From Thiofaba sp039822285 (lineage in GTDB: Bacteria; Pseudomonadota; Gammaproteobacteria; Halothiobacillales; Halothiobacillaceae), in NCBI RefSeq assembly GCF_039822285.1, contig NZ_JBAJEY010000007.1, forward strand, positions 49,384 to 113,383: a stretch of DNA of 64,000 nucleotides, given 5' to 3'. The translations under genes and the position numbers were made by a program. How positions within the stretch are numbered: position 1 is the first letter of the stretch; every line of letters begins with the position of its first letter. This document shows positions 56,122 through 63,950 of the stretch, piece after piece. The notes under the pieces were generated by a model. That model was not told the origin of the DNA and ran no database searches. It worked only from the letters and a program-made list of their open reading frames with translations.

Positions 56122-56724
56122 ATGAACTACACCCCCGCCCCCATCACCGACGCCGAACTCGAGGAACTCGAGAACTTCCTGCTCTCCGAACAGGTTCCCG
56201 AGGAGAGCATGAGCCTGTCCGAGCTGGACGGCTTCCTCACCGCCCTAGCGGTTGGCCCCGAGGTCGTGCCGCCGAGTGAATGGCTGCCGGTGGTCTGGCA
56301 GGGCGAAGGCCCGGTCTTCGACAGCCCCGCCGAGGTCGAGCGCGTACTGGGGCTGATCCTCGCCCTCAACGCCCGCATCGTCGAAGGCATCCAGCAGGAC
56401 GAGCTTGCGCCGATGTTCAACATCGAGGTCCAGGACGACGGTTCCGAGCTGATGACCCCGGATGGCTGGTGCTGGGGCTTCATGCAGGGCGTCATGCTGC
56501 GCGAGGACGCATGGAAGCCGCTGCTCGACTCCGAGGACGGCGAGTTGCTCGACCCGATCGCGATGATCGCCGGCGGTGGCCGCCAGCTGCCCGAGTTCGC
56601 CGAAATCCAGAACTCCCCCGAGGACTACGAGGAGTTCCTCGACATGATCAGCGGCTCAGCCCTGGACATCCGCGACTACTGGGCCGAGCGCCGCAAGCCG
56701 GCCGCCCCCGGCAACCTGCACTGA
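56122..56724 (+). CDS. UPF0149 (YgfB/YecA) family protein
   Basis: A 200-residue acidic protein of the UPF0149 family. It has the helical N-terminal domain (ITDAELEELENFLLSEQVPE, MSLSELDGFLTALAVGPEVVPPSEW) and the second helical part GWCWGFMQGVMLREDAW. There is no C-terminal SEC-C zinc motif, unlike E. coli YecA. Function is unknown. I use the ATG at 56122; a GTG four codons earlier is possible. It follows metH after 76 bases and is closed by a strong terminator. Confidence 0.85.
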   Translation: MNYTPAPITDAELEELENFLLSEQVPEESMSLSELDGFLTALAVGPEVVPPSEWLPVVWQGEGPVFDSPAEVERVLGLILALNARIVEGIQQDELAPMFNIEVQDDGSELMTPDGWCWGFMQGVMLREDAWKPLLDSEDGELLDPIAMIAGGGRQLPEFAEIQNSPEDYEEFLDMISGSALDIRDYWAERRKPAAPGNLH

Positions 56725-56764
56725 GACTCCGGCGACCAGGACCGTAAGGACGTCCCGATAAAGA

Positions 56765-56796
56765 AAGGCCCGGCAGACAAACGCTGCCGGGCCTTC
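56765..56796. terminator. Bidirectional hairpin terminator
   Basis: Twelve-base-pair stem AAGGCCCGGCAG / CTGCCGGGCCTT with loop ACAAACG, sitting between the converging UPF0149 and hsp20 genes. The downstream tract is short (CTCATCC on +, TCTTTATC on -), so it is likely stronger for the minus-strand hsp20. Confidence 0.8.
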
Positions 56797-56839
56797 TCAT
56801 CCTCGCCCACGAAACCTGTCGGGGCGAAGCGCCTCTCGA

Positions 56840-57346
56840 TCAGCCGATGGCGATCTTGTGCTGCTTGACCTTCTCCCGCTTGGGCAGGATCAGTTCGAGC
56901 ACGCCGTCCTTGAAGCTGGAGGTCGCCTTCTCCGCGTCCACCGCGGCGGGCAGGGTGATGCAGCGCTCGAACGACTGGCTGCTGATTTCGCGCCGGTGGT
57001 AACGGCCCTTCTCGTCCGCGACCTTCTCATGCCGGCTGGCCCCCTTGATGACGAGATCCTCGCCCATCAGGGACACCTCGATCTCATCCTTGCTCAGACC
57101 GGGAATCTCCGCACGCACCACGATCTCGCTCTCCCGGTCGACGACGTCCATCTTCGGGAAGCGCGCTTCCATGGTGGCCATCATCTCGCCCCACATCGGC
57201 CGCTCCCACAGCGGACGCATCCAGCCACGACGCGGGAAAAAGGACTCGAACAGCTGTTCCATCTCTTCGAACGGGGTAAGGGCCCGGACGGAAGGCTCCT
57301 TGCGCACTGCGACTTCCGTGCCCTTCTGCTTCTCTTCTTTAGCCAT
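56840..57346 (-). CDS. Small heat-shock protein Hsp20
   Basis: ATP-independent holdase chaperone of 168 residues. The alpha-crystallin domain (about 65-155) includes PKMDVVDRESEIVVRAEIPG, EDLVIKGASRHEK, GRYHRREISSQSFERCITLP and FKDGVLELILPKRE. A long N-terminal arm with aromatic residues precedes it, and the C-terminal tail carries the IAI-type (HKIAIG) motif that links oligomers. The ATG at 57346 (MAKEEKQKG) has AGGA seven bases ahead. It diverges from ftsH over a 182-base gap containing an inverted repeat. Confidence 0.95.
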   Translation of the reverse strand: MAKEEKQKGTEVAVRKEPSVRALTPFEEMEQLFESFFPRRGWMRPLWERPMWGEMMATMEARFPKMDVVDRESEIVVRAEIPGLSKDEIEVSLMGEDLVIKGASRHEKVADEKGRYHRREISSQSFERCITLPAAVDAEKATSSFKDGVLELILPKREKVKQHKIAIG

Positions 57347-57406
57347 GGTCACATCCTCAACATGCAGTGGATGATCGAACGAATGCTCAATGCGGGGGAA
57401 CGACTT

Positions 57407-57444
57407 GGAACCCCATCTTTATTTAGCAAAGGTACTTGGGTTCC
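57407..57444. promoter_or_regulatory. Stem-loop in the hsp20/ftsH divergent region
   Basis: GGAACCC (57407-57413) pairs with GGGTTCC (57438-57444), with an inner CTTT/AAAG stem. It would form on either transcript. A weak sigma32-like pair for ftsH (CTTGGG at 57435 and CCCCCGC near 57452) overlaps it. Whether it is an operator or an RNA element cannot be told. Confidence 0.4.
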
Positions 57445-57528
57445 GCCACACGCCCCCGCAGGATGTCCTGAGACTGGACGAAGCATCGACTAGACTCCAA
57501 TTTCTCCCATCGGATAACGCCCGCAGAG

Positions 57529-59412
57529 ATGAGCGAAACCCTGCCCACGAGTGCCCCGCCGCGCTGGATGAACTACCTCGCGCTCGCCCTGCTCCTGCTA
57601 GCCCTCGCCTGGCTCATCATGCGCCCGCCCCCCCTAGAGCCGGTGCAGCCGGTGCCCTACTCGCACTTCAAGGCGCTGGTGCGCGAGGGGACCATGGCCG
57701 AGGTTTCACTACGCGGCAAGGTGGCACAAGGTCGGCTCGTCGCACCCCGCCCTCTCGGCCCGCAGGGCGCCCTCATCCAGAAAGTCTCCACCCGCCTGCC
57801 CGACCTAGGCGACGACACGCTGTTGCCCTTGCTGGAAGAGAAGGGCGTGACCGTCAGCGTCGAGGCGGACGACCCGCAGGGCGGTCTGCTGGCCCTGGCG
57901 GCGGTCTTCCTCCCCTGGGTGTTGCTGTTCCTGTTCTTCTACTGGGTCTACCAGCGCACCCAGCGCACGCTCTCCGGCATCGGCGGCGCCGGCGACCTGA
58001 AGGGCTTCCTCGAGGGGGCGGTGAAGAAGGCCGAGGTACCCGAGGTGAACTTCGAGGACGTCGCCGGCCAGGACAACGCCAAGCGCGAAGTGGCGGAACT
58101 GGTGGAGTACCTGCGTGATCCCGAGCGCTTCCGCCGTCTGGGGGCCGAGGTGCCCAAGGGCGTACTGCTGATGGGCGCCCCCGGCACCGGCAAGACCCTG
58201 CTCGCCAAGGCCCTCGCCGGTGAGGCCGGCGTGCCGTTCTACAGCATCTCGGCCTCCGAGTTCATTGAGATCTTCGTCGGCGTCGGCGCCTCGCGGGTGC
58301 GCCGCCTGTTCAAGGCCGCCAAGGAAAACGCCCCTGCCATCGTCTTCATCGACGAGCTGGACAGCATCGGCCGCACCCGCGGCACGGGCCTCGGCGGCGG
58401 GCACGACGAGCGCGAGCAGACCCTCAACCAGATCCTCGCCGAACTGGACGGCTTCACCGGCCGCGAGGCGGTCATCGTGCTGGCCGCGACCAACCGCCCC
58501 GACATCCTCGATCCTGCCCTGCTGCGCCCGGGCCGCTTCGACCGCCACGTCACCCTGGAGCTGCCGGACCGCAAGGACCGCGTGGCCATCCTCAGGGTGC
58601 ACCTGCGCAAGATCCCGGTCGCCGGGGACGTGGATCTCGACCGAATCGCTGCGGGCACCCCCGGCTTCTCCGGCGCGGATCTCAAGAACCTGGTCAACGA
58701 GGCCGCCATCCTCGCCGCACGGGACAATGAATTCCAGGTGCGCATGAAGCACTTCGACGAGGCGCGTGACAAGATCCTGCTCGGCGGGGTGCGCTCGCTC
58801 GTGATCCAGCCCGATGAGCGCCACCGCCTGGCGGTGCACGAGGCCGGCCACACCCTCGTGGCCCACTTCCTGCCTCACGCCGACCCGCTCTACAAGGTGA
58901 CCATCATCCCGCGTGGACGAGCCCTTGGCGGCACCCACCAGCTGCCCGAGACCGAGCGCCACACCCTGCCCGAGGACTACCTGTTCGACCGCCTGGCGGT
59001 GATCCTTGCCGGGCGTGCGGCCGAGGAGGCCGTGCTCGGCAACGTCAGCTCCGGGGCGGACGACGACATCCACCAGGCCACCCAGCTCGCCCGCGCCATG
59101 GTTGGGCGCTGGGGCATGTCGCGCGAGATCGGCCCCGTGGACCTGCGCGAGAGCGACGAGCATCCCTTCCTCGGCCTCGAGATCGCCCAGCCCCGGCGCT
59201 ACAGCGAACACGCCGCCCAGGCGGTGGACGAGGCGGTGCAGGCCCTGCTGAAGAAGGCCGAGGAGACCGCGCGCGAGGTCATCCGCGCCCACCGAGGCGA
59301 GCTGGACCAGTTGGTCGCGGCACTGGAGGAGAAGGAGACCCTGGTGCGCAGCGAGATCGAGGCCTGTCTCGGCGGCAGGCCAGGACAGCAGGCGGACGAG
59401 GCAGCGACCTGA
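57529..59412 (+). CDS. ftsH: ATP-dependent zinc metalloprotease FtsH
   Basis: Membrane-anchored AAA+ protease that degrades misfolded membrane proteins and regulators. It has 627 residues. Two N-terminal membrane helices (MNYLALALLLLALAWLIM and LAAVFLPWVLLFLFFYWVY) frame a periplasmic domain. The ATPase has Walker A GAPGTGKT and Walker B IVFIDELDS, then SRH ATNRPDILDPALLRPGRFD. The protease site is HEAGH. It is not next to rlmE, the usual place of the housekeeping ftsH, and it stands divergent from hsp20, so it may be an extra stress copy. This cannot be checked inside one window. Confidence 0.94.
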   Translation: MSETLPTSAPPRWMNYLALALLLLALAWLIMRPPPLEPVQPVPYSHFKALVREGTMAEVSLRGKVAQGRLVAPRPLGPQGALIQKVSTRLPDLGDDTLLPLLEEKGVTVSVEADDPQGGLLALAAVFLPWVLLFLFFYWVYQRTQRTLSGIGGAGDLKGFLEGAVKKAEVPEVNFEDVAGQDNAKREVAELVEYLRDPERFRRLGAEVPKGVLLMGAPGTGKTLLAKALAGEAGVPFYSISASEFIEIFVGVGASRVRRLFKAAKENAPAIVFIDELDSIGRTRGTGLGGGHDEREQTLNQILAELDGFTGREAVIVLAATNRPDILDPALLRPGRFDRHVTLELPDRKDRVAILRVHLRKIPVAGDVDLDRIAAGTPGFSGADLKNLVNEAAILAARDNEFQVRMKHFDEARDKILLGGVRSLVIQPDERHRLAVHEAGHTLVAHFLPHADPLYKVTIIPRGRALGGTHQLPETERHTLPEDYLFDRLAVILAGRAAEEAVLGNVSSGADDDIHQATQLARAMVGRWGMSREIGPVDLRESDEHPFLGLEIAQPRRYSEHAAQAVDEAVQALLKKAEETAREVIRAHRGELDQLVAALEEKETLVRSEIEACLGGRPGQQADEAAT

Positions 59413-59427
59413 GCCCTGTATGCCCCT

Positions 59428-59541
59428 TCATCTCCGGCGACCGAGGGCAAGCAGTTCCTCGTAGAGTTTCCGCTCCTTGGGCGAGAGGCGCTCCGGCACC
59501 CGCACCTGCACGCGGACGAGCATGTCGCCCCTTCCAACCTT
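59428..59541 (-). pseudogene. Remnant of a dnaJ/cbpA gene (C-terminal tail only)
   Basis: On the minus strand about 37 codons read WKVGRGDMLVRVQVRVPERL, then SPKERKLYEELLALGRRR and a stop. This is the conserved end of DnaJ/CbpA co-chaperones (GRGDLLVRVxVxxP...). The J domain, Gly-rich linker, zinc domain and most of the substrate domain are absent, and the nrdB terminator follows directly at the 5' side. No start or ribosome-binding site is seen. It is best read as a fossil left by a deletion of a larger heat-shock cluster. Confidence 0.75.
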
Positions 59542-59544
59542 CCA

Positions 59545-59577
59545 AGAAAAAACGAAGGCCGGGTTTCCCCGGCCTTC
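59545..59577 (-). terminator. Intrinsic terminator of the nrdAB operon
   Basis: Ten-base-pair stem GAAGGCCGGG / CCCGGCCTTC with a four-base loop (59554-59577). Read on the minus strand it is followed by GTTTTTTC, a good U-tract. It lies 18 bases after the nrdB stop. It may also weakly end ftsH. Confidence 0.85.
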
Positions 59578-59595
59578 TCTTTGCTCTCCTCGGCG

Positions 59596-60786
59596 TCAAT
59601 CCCAGCTCAACGCCCCCCCCGTCTGGTACTCCGTCACCCGGGTCTCGAAGAAGTTCTTTTCCTTCTTCAGGTCGATGACCTCGCTCATCCACGGGAAGGG
59701 GTTGGTCGCCCCGGGATACAGCTCCGGCAGGCCGAGCTGGTTGCAACGGCGGTTGGTGATGAAGTGCATGTACTCCTCGCACATCTCCGCGTTCAGCCCC
59801 AAGAGGCCGCGCGGCATGGTGTCACGGGCATAGGCGACCTCAAGCTCGCAGGCGGTGCGCAACATCTCCAGCACCTCGGCCTGGAACGCGGCGGTCCACA
59901 GCTGCGGATTCTCCAGACGGATGGTGTTGATGACGTCGATGCCAAAGTTCAGGTGGATCGACTCGTCGCGCATGATGTACTGGTACTGCTCGGCGATGCC
60001 GGTGAGTTTGTTGCGCCGCCCAAGGCTCAGGATCTGGGCAAAACCGGTGTAGAACCACATGCCTTCGAACACCACGTAGAACGCGACCAGATCGCGCAGG
60101 AAGTTCTGCGCGCCCTCGGTGGTGCTGGTGTCGAAGTCGCCATTCATCAGCCCCTTGGTGTACTTGAGCGCCCACGCATCCTTGGCGGTGATGGAGGGCA
60201 CCTCGCGGTACATGTTGAACACCTCGCCCTCCGACAGGCCGAGGCTGTCGACGATGTACTGGAAGGTGTGGGTGTGGATCGCCTCCTCAAAGGCCTGGCG
60301 CAGCAGGTACTGGCGGCACTCGGGGTTGGTAATGTTCTTGTAGATGGCGAGCACGATGTTGTTGGCGACCAGGCTCTCCGCGGTGGCGAAGAAGCCGAGG
60401 TTGCGCAGCACCATGGCACGCTCGTCCGGGGTGAGGCCATCCCTGCTCTTCCACAAGGCGATGTCGGCCTGCATGGAAACCTCGGTCGGCATCCAGTGGT
60501 TGTTGCACGCGGCGAGGTACTTCTCCCACGCCCAGGTGTACTTCATCGGCAACAGCTGGTTGACGTCCGCCGTGGCGTTGATGATGCGCTTCTCGGAGAC
60601 GCTGACGCGTGCAGCGCCGGTGGCGATGGCGTCAAGGCCGCTCGCGGCATGCTGTTCACCGTGAGCCGGCTCATCGAAGTCGTGCATCCGCAGCGCGGCC
60701 TCGACCACGGCCGGGGGGACCGGAGCGGCGGAAGGCTCCGCCGGGGTGAGGTTTTTGCTCGGAATGGGATCGTCCCAGTTCAGCAT
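59596..60786 (-). CDS. nrdB: Ribonucleotide reductase small subunit, class Ic-like (Phe at radical site)
   Basis: Radical-generating beta subunit of aerobic ribonucleotide reductase. It has 396 residues from ATG 60786. Metal ligands in order are Glu137 (FFATAESLVANN), Glu168 and His171 (EEAIHTHTFQYI), then a Glu in VVFEGMWF, and Glu/His in RDESIHLNFG. Where E. coli NrdB has radical Tyr122 this protein has Phe175, and where E. coli has Asp84 it has Glu137. Both changes mark class Ic enzymes such as Chlamydia NrdB, which use a Mn/Fe cofactor with no tyrosyl radical. It follows nrdA after 26 bases. Confidence 0.93.
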   Translation of the reverse strand: MLNWDDPIPSKNLTPAEPSAAPVPPAVVEAALRMHDFDEPAHGEQHAASGLDAIATGAARVSVSEKRIINATADVNQLLPMKYTWAWEKYLAACNNHWMPTEVSMQADIALWKSRDGLTPDERAMVLRNLGFFATAESLVANNIVLAIYKNITNPECRQYLLRQAFEEAIHTHTFQYIVDSLGLSEGEVFNMYREVPSITAKDAWALKYTKGLMNGDFDTSTTEGAQNFLRDLVAFYVVFEGMWFYTGFAQILSLGRRNKLTGIAEQYQYIMRDESIHLNFGIDVINTIRLENPQLWTAAFQAEVLEMLRTACELEVAYARDTMPRGLLGLNAEMCEEYMHFITNRRCNQLGLPELYPGATNPFPWMSEVIDLKKEKNFFETRVTEYQTGGALSWD

Positions 60787-60812
60787 GATGATATCCTCCA
60801 ATCCAGCCCGCC

Positions 60813-63689
60813 TTACTGGCAGGCCTCACAAGTGGGGTCGAGAATCGAGCAGGCCTTCGGCATGGCCGGTTCGGCGGCATCGGCACTCACCCCGCGCAGC
60901 TTGCCGTCGAGCTTGGTCAGGGTGGTCTTCTCGACGTGGGTCTTGCCCATGGCGCGCAGGTAGTAGGTGGTCTTCAGGCCACGCACCCAGGCAAGCTTGT
61001 AGAGGTTGTCGAGCTTGGGCCCGGACGGCTCGGCCATGTACAGGTTCAGGGACTGGGCCTGATCGATCCACTTCTGCCGACGGGAGCCGGCCTCGACCAG
61101 CCAGCGCGGGTCGATCTCGAACGCGGTGGCATAGAGCTGCTTGAGCTTCTCGGGCACGCGGTCGATCGGCTGCACGCTGCCGTCGAAGTACTTGAGGTCA
61201 TTGACCATGACCTCGTCCCACAGGCCGAGCTTCTTGAGGTCCGCCGCAAGATAGGGGTTGACCACGGTGAAATCGCCCGACAGGTTCGATTTGACGAACA
61301 GGTTCTGGTAGGTCGGCTCGATCGACTGGCTCACCCCGCAGATATTGGAGATGGTCGCGGTCGGCGCGATCGCCATGACGTTGGAGTTGCGCATGCCGTG
61401 CTTCTTCACACGCTGGCGCAGACCGGCCCAATCGAGGGTCTGGCTGCGGTCCTGCTCGAGATAGCCGCCGCGCCCCTGCTCCACGAGGTCGATGGAGTCG
61501 ATCGGCAGAATGCCCTTGCTCCACAGGGAGCCGTCGTAGCTGTGGTACTTGCCGCGCTCCTCGGCGAGCTCGGAGGAGGCCTGGATGGCGAAGTAACTGA
61601 CGGCCTCCATCGAGGTGTCGGCGAACTCGACCGCATCCTGCGAGGCATAGGGCAGCCGCAACTTGTAGAGCGCGTCCTGGAAGCCCATGATGCCGAGCCC
61701 GACCGGGCGGTGACGCAGGTTGGAGTTACGCGCCTGCGGCACGGCGTAGTAGTTGTACTCGATCACGTTGTCGAGCATGCGCATGGCGGTGCGAATGGTG
61801 CGCTCCAGCTTCTGCATGTCGAGGCCATCCTCGTCCACGTGCTGGGCGAGGTTGATCGAACCGAGGTTGCACACCGCGATCTCATGGTCGTTGGTGTGCA
61901 GGGTGATCTCGGTGCACAGGTTGGAGGAGTGCACCACGCCCGCGTGCTGGTTGGTGTAACGCAGGTTGCAGGGATCCTTGAAGGTGATCCACGGATGCCC
62001 GGTCTCGAACAGCATCGAGAGCATCTTGCGCCACAGCTGCACCGCCGGGATGCGCTTGAACAGCTTGATGCGCCCCTCGTCCGCCATACGCTCGTACTCG
62101 ACGTAGCGCTTCTCGAAGGCCTGACCGGTCAAATCGTGCAGATCCGGACAGTCGGCCGGGGAGAACAGGGTCCAATCCTGCTCCTCGACCACGCGCTTCA
62201 TGAACAGGTCCGGGATCCAGTTGGCGGTGTTCATGTCGTGGGTACGGCGGCGGTCGTCCCCCGTGTTCTTACGCAGGTCGAGGAATTCCTCGATGTCCAG
62301 GTGCCAGGTCTCAAGGTAGGCGCAGACCGCCCCCTTGCGCTTGCCCCCTTGGTTGACCGCCACGGCGGTGTCGTTGGCCACCTTGAGGAAGGGCACCACG
62401 CCCTGCGACTTGCCGTTGGTGCCCTTGATGTGAGAGCCGAGGGCGCGAACGCGAGACCAGTCGTTGCCCAGGCCGCCAGCAAACTTCGACAGGAGCGCAT
62501 TGTCCTTGATGGCACCGAAGATGCCGTCGAGGTCGTCGGGCACCGTGGTCAGGTAGCAGCTGGAGAGCTGCGGACGCAGGGTACCGGAGTTGAACAGGGT
62601 CGGGGTGCTGCCCATGAAGTCGAAGGAAGACAGCAGCTGGTAGAACTCGATCGCACGCGCCTCGCGGTCGATCTCGTTGATCGCCAGGCCCATCGCCACG
62701 CGCATGAAGAAGACCTGCGGCAACTCGATACGGTGGCCCTGGTGGTGAATGAAGTAGCGGTCGTACAGAGTCTGCAGGCCAAGGTAGGTGAACTGCAGAT
62801 CGCGCGACGCATCCAGCGCCTTGCCCAGGCGCTCAAGGTCATAGCTACGCAACTCCGGATCGAGCAGCTCGTGCTCCACCCCCCGGAGGATGAAGGCACG
62901 GAAAGCCTCGCCGTAGCGCTGCCCCATCTCGGCCTGGGTGGCATGACTGGGAGTCAGGTTGAGGTAGGTCAATGCCTCGGTGCGCAGCTGATCCATCAGC
63001 AGGCGGGCGGCGACGAAGGAGTAGTTCGGCTCCTTCTCGATCAGGGTGCGCGCGCTCATGACCAAGGCGGCACTCACTTCCTTCTCGGATACCCCGTCGT
63101 ACAAGTTGCGCAGGGTTTCCTCGAGCACCAGGGCAGCCTCCGTACCCTCCAGGCCGGCACAGGCCTCGCGGGCCAGGGTGCGCATCCGCTCCATGTCCAG
63201 CGGCACCATGGTGCCGTCGAGCAGGGTCACGTTGAGGGCGCGAGCGTCCGGAGCCGCTTCAGCCTCCTGCCCCATTTCCTCGGCACGCTCGCGCGCACGG
63301 GCCTCACGGTAAAGCACGTAGGCCCGTGCAACCTTATGATGGCCTTCACGCATCAGGGCCAGTTCGACCTGGTCCTGGATGTCTTCGATATGAAAGGTGC
63401 CACCGCCCGGGGAGCGACGCTTGAGCGCGGCGACCACCGTCTCGGTCAGCGCTGCCACGGTTTCGTGAATACGCATGGAGGCTGCCGCCGAGCCCCCCTC
63501 AACGGCCAGGAAGGCCTTGGTCACCGCCACACTGATCTTGCTCGCGTCAAAGCTCGTGACCTTGCCGTTACGGCGGATCACGCGGAACTGACCCGGCGCA
63601 GGCAGCACGGCCTCGACCGCAGACGCGGTCGCCACAAGGGCAGAAGGGGTCTTTTGATCGGGGCTGGAAGTCGAAGCGCCAGGGGTCAT
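60813..63689 (-). CDS. nrdA: Ribonucleotide reductase large subunit with two ATP-cones
   Basis: Catalytic alpha subunit that reduces ribonucleoside diphosphates. It has 958 residues, longer than E. coli NrdA (761), owing to two N-terminal ATP-cone domains (about 35-130 and about 150-235). Active-site cysteines lie in QLSSCYLTT, SNLCTEITLH and EIAVCNLGSINL. The C-terminal redox pair is in DPTCEACQ. The ATG at 63689 has GGAG about ten bases ahead; ATGs 11-12 codons upstream lack support and overlap the NrdR box. First gene of nrdAB; the cones suggest tight allosteric control by ATP/dATP. Confidence 0.95.
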   Translation of the reverse strand: MTPGASTSSPDQKTPSALVATASAVEAVLPAPGQFRVIRRNGKVTSFDASKISVAVTKAFLAVEGGSAAASMRIHETVAALTETVVAALKRRSPGGGTFHIEDIQDQVELALMREGHHKVARAYVLYREARARERAEEMGQEAEAAPDARALNVTLLDGTMVPLDMERMRTLAREACAGLEGTEAALVLEETLRNLYDGVSEKEVSAALVMSARTLIEKEPNYSFVAARLLMDQLRTEALTYLNLTPSHATQAEMGQRYGEAFRAFILRGVEHELLDPELRSYDLERLGKALDASRDLQFTYLGLQTLYDRYFIHHQGHRIELPQVFFMRVAMGLAINEIDREARAIEFYQLLSSFDFMGSTPTLFNSGTLRPQLSSCYLTTVPDDLDGIFGAIKDNALLSKFAGGLGNDWSRVRALGSHIKGTNGKSQGVVPFLKVANDTAVAVNQGGKRKGAVCAYLETWHLDIEEFLDLRKNTGDDRRRTHDMNTANWIPDLFMKRVVEEQDWTLFSPADCPDLHDLTGQAFEKRYVEYERMADEGRIKLFKRIPAVQLWRKMLSMLFETGHPWITFKDPCNLRYTNQHAGVVHSSNLCTEITLHTNDHEIAVCNLGSINLAQHVDEDGLDMQKLERTIRTAMRMLDNVIEYNYYAVPQARNSNLRHRPVGLGIMGFQDALYKLRLPYASQDAVEFADTSMEAVSYFAIQASSELAEERGKYHSYDGSLWSKGILPIDSIDLVEQGRGGYLEQDRSQTLDWAGLRQRVKKHGMRNSNVMAIAPTATISNICGVSQSIEPTYQNLFVKSNLSGDFTVVNPYLAADLKKLGLWDEVMVNDLKYFDGSVQPIDRVPEKLKQLYATAFEIDPRWLVEAGSRRQKWIDQAQSLNLYMAEPSGPKLDNLYKLAWVRGLKTTYYLRAMGKTHVEKTTLTKLDGKLRGVSADAAEPAMPKACSILDPTCEACQ

Positions 63690-63716
63690 CACGTCATCTC
63701 CAAACGAAACCACAAA

Positions 63717-63732
63717 ACACATCATATAGTGT
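63717..63732 (-). promoter_or_regulatory. NrdR box 1
   Basis: On the minus strand ACACTATATGATGTGT, a near-perfect match to the 16-base NrdR consensus (ACACwATATATTGTGT type). It covers the -10 of the nrd promoter. NrdR with bound dATP represses ribonucleotide reductase genes. Confidence 0.85.
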
Positions 63733-63748
63733 CAATGCACATCGTCAA
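63721..63748 (-). promoter_or_regulatory. nrdAB promoter
   Basis: Minus-strand -35 TTGACG (63748-63743), a 16-base spacer and -10 TATGAT (63726-63721). The -10 lies inside NrdR box 1, and box 2 abuts the -35. Confidence 0.75.
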
Positions 63749-63764
63749 GCACTACATACTGTGC
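63749..63764 (-). promoter_or_regulatory. NrdR box 2
   Basis: GCACAGTATGTAGTGC on the minus strand, a diverged 16-base NrdR site. It starts 32 bases from box 1, about three helical turns, which is the usual tandem spacing. Confidence 0.8.
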
Positions 63765-63905
63765 ATAGACCTGTGCACAAGCCTGTAGATAAACGTGGAA
63801 AAGACAGGGGAAAAAGGCGGGAACGGCGTCGGGACAGGTCGCATGGCCAACGGCTGCACAGTCCGGTGGAGAGGCGTCGGGCAGCCATAAAATTTTTGGA
63901 TAAAG

Positions 63906-63940
63906 AAAAGAAAAACCCCCAGTCTAAGGACTGGGGGTTT
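63906..63940 (-). terminator. Terminator of the ribosomal RNA operon
   Basis: Twelve-base-pair stem AAACCCCCAGTC / GACTGGGGGTTT with a TAAG loop (63913-63940). On the minus strand it is followed by TTCTTTTC, ten bases after the 5S 3' end. The stretch 63765-63905 holds no gene I can support. Confidence 0.88.
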
Positions 63941-63950
63941 ATGGGATAGG

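Noticed and set aside
57407..57444. CIRCE (HrcA) element between hsp20 and ftsH
   Set aside because: The inverted repeat GGAACCC/GGGTTCC does not match the TTAGCACTC-N9-GAGTGCTAA consensus in sequence or spacing.
60936..63788. A 950-codon open frame antisense to nrdA
   Set aside because: Shadow of the NrdA frame; no recognisable domains, and it would run over the NrdR boxes.
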